Shown here: piece by piece, positions 26,636 to 32,136 of the stretch
How positions within the stretch are numbered: position 1 is the first letter of the stretch
Layout: every line of letters starts with the position of its first letter
Assembly: GCA_013792135.1 (NCBI GenBank)
Contig: VMSP01000003.1
Coordinates: 1 to 32,136 of the forward strand
Direction: 5' to 3'
DNA: 32,136 bases
Source of the DNA: Desulfocapsa sp.
Lineage (GTDB): Bacteria; Desulfobacterota; Desulfobulbia; Desulfobulbales; Desulfocapsaceae
The notes under the pieces: generated by a model
What the model saw: the letters and a program-made list of their open reading frames with translations, nothing else
Database searches by the model: none
What the model was told of the DNA's origin: nothing
Made by a program: the position numbers and the translations under genes

Positions 26636-27372
26636 TGGATGGCCCCTACCTTATCTAAGTAATCTTCCACAATCTTGACCTGATCATCCGCGGTCAGATT
26701 CTTAATGATTAACGCCTCAGCCATAACCGCCGCCTTGTCTGCGATTTCATTCTTCAGCATACGTCTGGCCGCAGTGACCTCATTGGCAACCGCCATCTGA
26801 GCCTGACGTTTGATGTCTTCAGCCATCTTTTCAGCGCGCTCAATAATCTTGACCTTTTCAATTTCGGCCTGGGCTATCGCCTTCTCAACGATCAGGCCGA
26901 CATCTTTTTCAACAGAGGCAAGCTTGGCGGAAAATTCTTTATAAGAACGTTCCGCTTCTACCTTTTTAGCTTCAACAGATTCGAGATCTTCCTTCACCTG
27001 CTTACGCCGCCCTGAAAGTGCAGCACCGATAGGCTTGGCACCAAATTTTATCAGGATAATCATCAAGGCAACAAAGTTCATCACCCTGAGACCCAGGTCT
27101 TTCAACTTTTCAGGTGAAAGGCTATTACGAACCGCACCATGTGCTCCAGCCGCAGCGTGCTCACCCACAACGGCTTCTCCATGACCAGCAGCAGTTCCTG
27201 TATCTCCGCCATGCTCAACAACAGCGGCGGCATGATCTGCAACCGGCGCAGCTTCTACGCCTGGTGTGCCATGAACGGCATCAGCTGCCCAGACACTGCC
27301 CACAGCCAAGGTGAGCCAAAGCGCTGCTGTTACCAGGGCGCTCTTTTTGGCTATTTGCTTCACCCTTCTCAT
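26632..27372 (-). CDS. atpF: ATP synthase F0 subunit b with N-terminal signal-like extension
   Basis: This 246-residue peripheral stalk subunit is much longer than a classical b subunit (about 156 residues). Residues 1-29 look like a cleavable signal peptide ending VWA. Residues about 30-85 are a low-complexity periplasmic stretch rich in alanine, glycine, valine and histidine. The membrane helix (about 93-112, RVMNFVALMIILIKFGAKPI) and the long charged coiled coil that reaches F1 follow. The start was placed at the ATG with AAGGAG nine bases upstream; it lies one base after the b' stop codon. N-terminal extensions of b occur in related Deltaproteobacteria, to my knowledge, but their role is unclear. 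Confidence 0.92.
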   Translation of the reverse strand: MRRVKQIAKKSALVTAALWLTLAVGSVWAADAVHGTPGVEAAPVADHAAAVVEHGGDTGTAAGHGEAVVGEHAAAGAHGAVRNSLSPEKLKDLGLRVMNFVALMIILIKFGAKPIGAALSGRRKQVKEDLESVEAKKVEAERSYKEFSAKLASVEKDVGLIVEKAIAQAEIEKVKIIERAEKMAEDIKRQAQMAVANEVTAARRMLKNEIADKAAVMAEALIIKNLTADDQVKIVEDYLDKVGAIQ

Positions 27373-27373
27373 C

Positions 27374-27799
27374 TCAGAAACTCCTTCCCAGAATTTTACT
27401 CGCCATGGCAGTTGCAAAACCATCCAGATTAGCTTGTAGCTCTTTTCCAGCATTCACAATCTGCACCTTCACATCCGCCAACTGCTGATCTTTTTCTGCA
27501 TCAGCCACAGCCTTGATCGCCGCAATCTTTTCATCACCTGCTGCCTGGGCACTTGCCCTGGCTGAATCCAAGGCACCCTTGGCCTGCCCTGATGCCAGAA
27601 TCATTTTTTTGTCTACTTCATCCTGTCTGCGACGAGCATTGTCCTGAAGCTTGGCCACATCATCATGCATTTCCTGCAACTTAGTAGCACGATCACGTAA
27701 TATCTTACGCACAGGTTTATAAATAACTACATTCAGCAGAAACATCAAAACAAACATGTTTACCATCTGAATCACGAGGGTGATATCCATTGTAATCAT
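27374..27799 (-). CDS. ATP synthase F0 subunit b' (second peripheral-stalk b subunit)
   Basis: This 141-residue protein has the classical b-type layout: an N-terminal membrane helix (ITLVIQMVNMFVLMFLLNVVIYKPVRKIL) and a long heptad-rich cytoplasmic coiled coil (about 33-141) rich in alanine, lysine and aspartate. Two different b-type genes in a row indicate a b/b' heterodimeric stalk as in Deltaproteobacteria, cyanobacteria and chloroplasts. AGGAG lies eight bases before the ATG. It is the first gene of the operon; no a or c subunit genes are upstream, so F0 must be completed by genes elsewhere. Confidence 0.93.
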   Translation of the reverse strand: MITMDITLVIQMVNMFVLMFLLNVVIYKPVRKILRDRATKLQEMHDDVAKLQDNARRRQDEVDKKMILASGQAKGALDSARASAQAAGDEKIAAIKAVADAEKDQQLADVKVQIVNAGKELQANLDGFATAMASKILGRSF

Positions 27800-27848
27800 T
27801 TTTATACGCTCCTATTCAGCTAAGATACCTGAAAACTTCTTTTCAAAA

Positions 27849-27905
27849 TGAATGGTCATTCACAATACGAAGGTCGGTTCTACATCATAAAACAGGGCAT
27901 GTCAA
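27849..27905 (-). promoter_or_regulatory. sigma-70-type promoter of the atp operon with downstream palindrome
   Basis: On the minus strand TTGACA (27905-27900) is separated by exactly 17 bases from TAGAAC (27882-27877). Transcription should start near 27870. A 14-bp palindrome (TGAATG-GT-CATTCA at 27849-27862) lies just after the predicted start and could be an operator or a 5' hairpin. The leader is about 70 bases. Confidence 0.6.
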
Positions 27906-28007
27906 CTTTTTTTGCATTGCATATGTAATACTAATTTTCTGTACAATAACAAGGAATTTGTTCCTTTCCCTTCCTCTTCTTCAAAAAATAAATTTTCAAA
28001 TAAAAAC

Positions 28008-30656
28008 TTATTCTCCCACAATCTTCTGCACACATGCCGGAACCGCAGCTATGGCCGAGGTTAATTTATCGATCATGGGTCCACCCGCCTGCGCCATGTC
28101 TGGCCTCCCTCCACCCTTACCGCCTACTATGACAGCAATTTCACCGATCAATACCCCGGCAGATATTTTTTCCGTAAGGTCTTTGGAGACAATGGCCAAA
28201 AGCGCTACCTTTTCCTTGATGACACCCCCAAGTACCACCACTCCGGAACCCATATGGTCCCGCACCCGATCACCTACTTCCCTCAAAGTCTGCGGACTAT
28301 CAAGGGGTATCTTCGCTGCTAGTACCTTAATCCCATTCACCTCCACCGCCGTCTGAAACAGATCTTCAAGATCTGTGGTCGCAAGCCTGGTGGCAAGTTC
28401 AGCCACCTGCTTTTCCAACTGTTTCTGGGCTATAATCAAGGATTTGAATTTATCATAAACCCCCTCAGGCCTGACATTTAAGGCCTGACACAACTCCTGC
28501 TCACGCTGCCCCATTCCCTGGACATAGGCAAAAGCGGCCCGTCCGGTCAAGGCTTCAATGCGTCTGACTCCCGAGGCGATACCGCTTTCCGAGACAATCT
28601 TAAACAAACCGATGGTCCCAGTCGCCGCCACATGGGTTCCGCCACAAAGCTCCCTGCTGAAATCTCCAGCCGAGACTACCCGTACCCGATCACCATACTT
28701 TTCACCAAAAAGGGCCATCGCCCCCTGCTGGACGGCCTCATCTCTGGCCAGAAGCCGAGTATCAAGCGCGATATTAGCCCGAATTTTTTCATTCACCCGC
28801 TGCTCAATTCGGCTGATCTCTTCATGGCTGAGTGGTGTGAAATGGGTAAAGTCAAAACGTAATCTCTCCGGGGTAACCAGTGAGCCAGACTGCTTGACAT
28901 GATCGCCCAGGATCTCGCGCATAGCGGCCTGCAGCAGGTGGGTAGCCGTATGATTGGCAGCAGTATCCCCGCGCTGCTCGCGGTCCACTGCCAGCTCCAC
29001 TTCCTGCCCGATACGAAGCACCCCTTCTTCCACCCGCAGATGATGAAGGATGATACCTTCGGCCGCTGTGTCAGTGCCAAGGACCAGGGCGTGACCACCC
29101 ACCCATTGCACAGTCCCCACATCACCTGCCTGCCCGCCGGATTCCGCATAAAAAGGTGTTGTCAAGACAAACAGCCGGCCTTCGGTGCCGGAGAGGATCT
29201 CAGGAACCTCCAGACCATCCGGGCTGAGCAGGGCCTTGACCCGAACCTTGAAGCTCAGCTGTTCATAGCCGATAAATTCCGCACGGGCATCGGCTTCAAC
29301 CAGATCCTTCACCCCCTGCTCCCGTAGCTTGACGTTATCCCCTTTCCACGAGGCACGAGATTTGACGCGTTGCTCTGCCATGGCCTCATGAAATCCTGCC
29401 TCATCAAAACCAATCTTTTTTTCCAACGAGATATCACGGACGATGTCCATGGGAAAACCGTAGGTGTCATACAACTTGAAGATAAAATCACCGGCAATCA
29501 CGGGATCACTGTCCTGACAAATCCGCTCAATCTCCTCATCGAGGAGGACAAGGCCATTCTCCAAGGTCTCGCGGAAACGTTCTTCTTCGTTCACTACCAC
29601 TTTTTTCAATAATTCAACAGCATCAAGCAGGTGTGGATAGGCATGGGCCATAGCCATAATCACAGTAGCCGTCACCTCATCCAGAAAGGGTTTATCAAGC
29701 CCGAGGTTACGACCAAAACGAACCGCCCGGCGCATAATCCGGCGCAGAACATAGCCCCTCCCCTCATTGGATGGAAGCACCCCATCTGCCACCAGAAAAG
29801 TGGTGGCCCGGGAATGATCAGCGATGACCCGCATGGCCGTGGTATCGGCACGATCATGCCCATAGAAACGACCAGAGAGCTCTTCCAGCCTTTTTATAAT
29901 CGGAGCAAAGAGATCTGAATCATAGTTATTAACTTTTCCCTGAAGCACCGCAGCAACCCGCTCCAGTCCCATCCCTGTATCAATACTGGGCTTGGGCAAG
30001 CGAGTCATGACACCATCTGCCGTACGATTAAACTGCATGAAGACCAGATTCCATAACTCAAGAAAACGATCACAATCACAGCCAAGTGCACAATCCGGCC
30101 GACCGCAGCCAGCCGCAGCCCCCTGATCAATATGGATCTCTGAACAGGGGCCGCACGGGCCGGTATCGCCCATGGCCCAGAAGTTATCTTTCTCCCCCAA
30201 GCGGACAATGCGACCCGGGAGCAACCCCTCAACCTTTTCCCACAGGGCGAAGGCCTCGTCATCATCTTCATAGACCGAAACCCAGAGCTGTTCTGCAGGC
30301 ACACCAAGCTCATGAATAAGAAAGTCCCAGGCATAACGGATGGCATCTTCCTTGAAATAATCCCCAAAGGAAAAATTCCCCAGCATCTCAAAAAAAGTAT
30401 GATGCCTCGCCGTGTAGCCGACATTCTCGAGATCGTTGTGTTTACCGCCGGCCCGCACACAGCGCTGGCTGGTAGTGGCCCGCACAAAATCGCGCCGGTC
30501 TTCACCCATGAAGACAGTCTTGAATTGGACCATGCCGGCATTGGTAAAGAGCAGAGTCGGGTCATCCTTGGGCACCAGGGAAGAGCTCTCAACCACGGTA
30601 TGACCATGCCTGGCAAAATAATCTAGAAATTTCTGACGAATTGTATTCCCGTTCAT
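28008..30656 (-). CDS. alaS: alanyl-tRNA synthetase
   Basis: This 882-residue enzyme charges tRNA-Ala with alanine and corrects mischarged serine or glycine. The catalytic domain begins IRQKFLDYFARHGHTVVESSSLVP with LLFTNAGMVQFK. The editing domain has the zinc-binding HTATH motif (near residue 570) and CGGTH (near 672). The C-terminal C-Ala domain ends with the conserved GGKGGGRPDMAQAGG segment. Length matches bacterial AlaRS (about 875). A separate cysteine-rich insertion (CGRPDCALGCDCDRF) in the catalytic domain is a known feature of many bacterial AlaRS. Little ribosome-binding sequence precedes the ATG. It is followed by the atp promoter region about 100 bases downstream. Confidence 0.98.
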   Translation of the reverse strand: MNGNTIRQKFLDYFARHGHTVVESSSLVPKDDPTLLFTNAGMVQFKTVFMGEDRRDFVRATTSQRCVRAGGKHNDLENVGYTARHHTFFEMLGNFSFGDYFKEDAIRYAWDFLIHELGVPAEQLWVSVYEDDDEAFALWEKVEGLLPGRIVRLGEKDNFWAMGDTGPCGPCSEIHIDQGAAAGCGRPDCALGCDCDRFLELWNLVFMQFNRTADGVMTRLPKPSIDTGMGLERVAAVLQGKVNNYDSDLFAPIIKRLEELSGRFYGHDRADTTAMRVIADHSRATTFLVADGVLPSNEGRGYVLRRIMRRAVRFGRNLGLDKPFLDEVTATVIMAMAHAYPHLLDAVELLKKVVVNEEERFRETLENGLVLLDEEIERICQDSDPVIAGDFIFKLYDTYGFPMDIVRDISLEKKIGFDEAGFHEAMAEQRVKSRASWKGDNVKLREQGVKDLVEADARAEFIGYEQLSFKVRVKALLSPDGLEVPEILSGTEGRLFVLTTPFYAESGGQAGDVGTVQWVGGHALVLGTDTAAEGIILHHLRVEEGVLRIGQEVELAVDREQRGDTAANHTATHLLQAAMREILGDHVKQSGSLVTPERLRFDFTHFTPLSHEEISRIEQRVNEKIRANIALDTRLLARDEAVQQGAMALFGEKYGDRVRVVSAGDFSRELCGGTHVAATGTIGLFKIVSESGIASGVRRIEALTGRAAFAYVQGMGQREQELCQALNVRPEGVYDKFKSLIIAQKQLEKQVAELATRLATTDLEDLFQTAVEVNGIKVLAAKIPLDSPQTLREVGDRVRDHMGSGVVVLGGVIKEKVALLAIVSKDLTEKISAGVLIGEIAVIVGGKGGGRPDMAQAGGPMIDKLTSAIAAVPACVQKIVGE

Positions 30657-30757
30657 AATATAAAAGAGCGTAAAATATTAAGGTAAAAGGCAGAAGAGGT
30701 AACTATTCAGAATAATAACTTATTCGTTAACACATTCTCCTATTGAGGCGCAAAATT

Positions 30758-31315
30758 TTATACGACATGGGGCAACATGGCCTTGAATTCCGGGGTTCCG
30801 GCACGGCCCAAAAGCTCATAGATAATCATCTCGGCGGGACCGACAATGGCTCCTGCCGCTGTCAAACGTACCAAGCCCAGTTCATAATTGGCCTTGGTAC
30901 GTGAAGATACAGCATCCGCCACCACCCATGGAGTCAACCCTCGTTCAAGTACGCCCATGGCCGTCTGGTAAATACAGATATGGGTTTCCACCCCTGCCAT
31001 AATCAAGGTAGTAACAATATTTGGCAACCTGTCAATCAAGGCCCGTGTCTCCATATTGTCCAAGGCGTTAAACTCGGTCTTATCTGGGCGGGGAATACCC
31101 CCCATCATCTCTTCCAACTGAGGGACATACGGCCCCAATCCTTTTTTATACTGGGTATTGGCCAGGATGGGCAGCTTCAAAATCCGGGCGCACTCAATCA
31201 TCCGGGTAATATTGGCAACTACCCGATCCGCCTCATAGATATGAGCCATCAGGCTTTGTTGCGGATCGATAATATAGAGACAACAGTTTTCAGGCCGCAA
31301 CAGAGAGCTGGTCAT
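30758..31315 (-). CDS. isochorismatase-family cysteine hydrolase
   Basis: This 185-residue cytoplasmic hydrolase has an isochorismatase fold and the complete triad: D17 (YIIDPQQSL), K79 (RPDKTEFNA) and C114 (GVETHICIYQTA). The GVETHICIYQTA block with the cis-peptide-forming GVE is diagnostic. Close relatives are often annotated as nicotinamidase-like or YcaC-like hydrolases, but the substrate cannot be assigned. No entCB-type siderophore genes are nearby, so true isochorismate cleavage is unlikely. It is 101 bases upstream of alaS on the same strand and may be cotranscribed with it. Confidence 0.88.
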   Translation of the reverse strand: MTSSLLRPENCCLYIIDPQQSLMAHIYEADRVVANITRMIECARILKLPILANTQYKKGLGPYVPQLEEMMGGIPRPDKTEFNALDNMETRALIDRLPNIVTTLIMAGVETHICIYQTAMGVLERGLTPWVVADAVSSRTKANYELGLVRLTAAGAIVGPAEMIIYELLGRAGTPEFKAMLPHVV

Positions 31316-31449
31316 CTTTTCTACAACCTCAAAAAATGGACAGTATAAAATTCACCCAGACAGAATGAAACATAAGCGCAGAATAGTATAAACTTTATGA
31401 TGCTATCGCTACCCTTTTTTCTCTTCCTCTCTGCACTTTTCTCAAAGGT

Positions 31450-31486
31450 AAAAAAAAAGGCACCCGTACTGAGTACGAATGCCTTT
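31450..31486 (-). terminator. intrinsic terminator of the symporter gene
   Basis: Read on the minus strand, AAAGGCA, a two-base bulge, CGTACT and their complements form a stem with an internal mismatch, followed by a T-run of nine (31459-31451). It lies 38 bases past the symporter stop codon. Confidence 0.85.
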
Positions 31487-31523
31487 ATTCCTGCCTGCAG
31501 CAGGAACTGACTACTTTACAGGA

Positions 31524-32040
31524 TCAGTGACTCTGGGCAGCACCTGCACCCATAGGAACACGAATATCCTCAACCAGATGTTGAATATGCTCTGGAGGCG
31601 CCTTGGTGACACTGGAAGCAGCAAAGGCAACGACAAAGTTGATCAGGGCACCCACGGCACCGAAAGAGCCGGGAGAGATTCCCATCCACCAGTTCGCGGC
31701 ATTATCCGGGGCCATGGCGGTTGTAGCAATAAACATGAAGCCCTTGAACCAGAAGATATAGCCCAGAGTGGAACCCAGACCTGCCAGCATGCCGCATATG
31801 GCACCCACATTGTTCATCCGTTTAACAAAGATCCCCATCATCAGAGCAGGGAATATCGATGAAGCGGCCAGTCCGAAGGCAAGGGCCACAACCTGGGCAG
31901 CAAATCCGGGAGGATTTAAGCCAAGATAACCGGCAACCAGAATGGCACCGGCCATGGCAAAACGGCCGTACATCAACTCAGTCTTATCATCAATATTTTG
32001 GTAGCGTAGAAAAAGAGAGACCTTGACGATGTGAGAGTAA
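31524..32040 (-). pseudogene. sodium:solute symporter C-terminal part, apparently cut by an insertion
   Basis: About 155 residues show the C-terminal end of an acetate/solute symporter of the SSS family: DDKTELMYGRFAMAGAILVAGY, then VALAFGLAASSIFPALMMGIFVKRMNNVGAICGMLAG, IFWFKGFMF, and GALINFVVAFAAS. At least four membrane helices are visible. An intact family member has about 550 residues. Family-like sequence fades just upstream of DDKTEL, where a segment with remnants of S-H-x-V-K is followed at about 32045 by a long hairpin and a rightward reading frame that look like a mobile-element end. The rest of the gene, if it survives, lies outside the window. The exact junction cannot be fixed by eye. 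Confidence 0.6.
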
Positions 32041-32044
32041 AAAA

Positions 32045-32102
32045 TGCCCTCCCCTTTATGGTAATAATAGTTTTGGCAAACTAACCATAATAAAGGAGGG
32101 CA
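32045..32102. repeat. imperfect hairpin at a probable mobile-element end
   Basis: TGCCCTCC (32045-32052) and TTATGGT pair with ACCATAA and GGAGGGCA (to 32102) around a 21-base AT-rich loop. Two unpaired bases on one side and four on the other interrupt the stem. It lies exactly where the symporter gene breaks off and just before a new rightward ATG. It may be an insertion-sequence terminal region or a transcription or translation shield in front of a transposase. Confidence 0.5.
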
Positions 32103-32104
32103 AT

Positions 32105-32136
32105 ATGGGATTTCTCCCACAGTGCGAAGGTATCAT
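32105..32136 (+). CDS. start of a rightward open frame, possibly a transposase (partial)
   Basis: An ATG follows AAAGGAGGGCAAT, an excellent ribosome-binding site six to seven bases upstream. It reads MGFLPQCEGI before the window ends. The position beside a long hairpin and a broken gene suggests a transposase N-terminus, but ten residues are too few to assign a family. Confidence 0.35.
   Translation, partial: MGFLPQCEGI

Overview
The window most likely comes from an anaerobic, sulfur-metabolising member of the Desulfobacterota, probably a Desulfobulbales-type bacterium. This is inferred from gene content only: an F1 operon that starts with paired b' and b subunits and lacks the a and c genes, NtrC-type two-component systems with sigma-54 promoters, a TSUP (TauE-type) exporter with a TIGR02186 partner, and a pyruvate-phosphate-dikinase-like protein. 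No rRNA, tRNA or CRISPR array was found.

Layout. 1-372: almost no recognisable coding sequence, with a strong hairpin. 373-2257 (minus): a 44-residue membrane peptide, acylphosphatase, and a DHA2-type MFS exporter. About 2.6-3.3 kb (plus): a LapG-like periplasmic cysteine protease. 3.5-7.3 kb (minus): a small membrane protein, a stress-type protein behind a sigma-54 promoter, a Lon-type protease with a response-regulator receiver domain built into it, and a HigA-like regulator broken by a stop codon. 7.8-13.9 kb (plus): two tandem, paralogous histidine kinase / NtrC-type regulator pairs, the first behind a sigma-54 promoter with several dyad elements. 14.1-19.9 kb (plus): sigma-54 promoter, TSUP exporter, TIGR02186 protein, PEP/pyruvate-binding protein without the usual C-terminal barrel, single-domain receiver, and a two-lobed stress-type protein. 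20.1-21.5 kb (minus): GltD/NfnB-type NADPH oxidoreductase. 21.6-27.8 kb (minus): ATP synthase genes in transcription order b', b, delta, alpha, gamma, beta, epsilon, ending in a strong bidirectional terminator. 28.0-31.3 kb (minus): alaS and an isochorismatase-family hydrolase. 31.5-32.1 kb: the C-terminal part of a sodium:solute symporter that stops at what looks like a mobile-element end.

The main biological interest is 3.5-19.9 kb. Four separate receiver domains (in the Lon-type protease, both NtrC-type regulators, and the stand-alone receiver) lie within 14 kb of two histidine kinases and three good sigma-54 promoters. My working model, which is inference, is a phosphorelay-controlled stress or sulfur-oxyanion response. 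In it the kinases sense a periplasmic signal, the regulators switch on the exporter/PPDK-like operon and the stress protein, and the receiver-Lon turns the same signal into proteolysis. The receiver-Lon and the barrel-less PPDK-like protein are the two most unusual proteins here. The atp, alaS and oxidoreductase regions are ordinary housekeeping.
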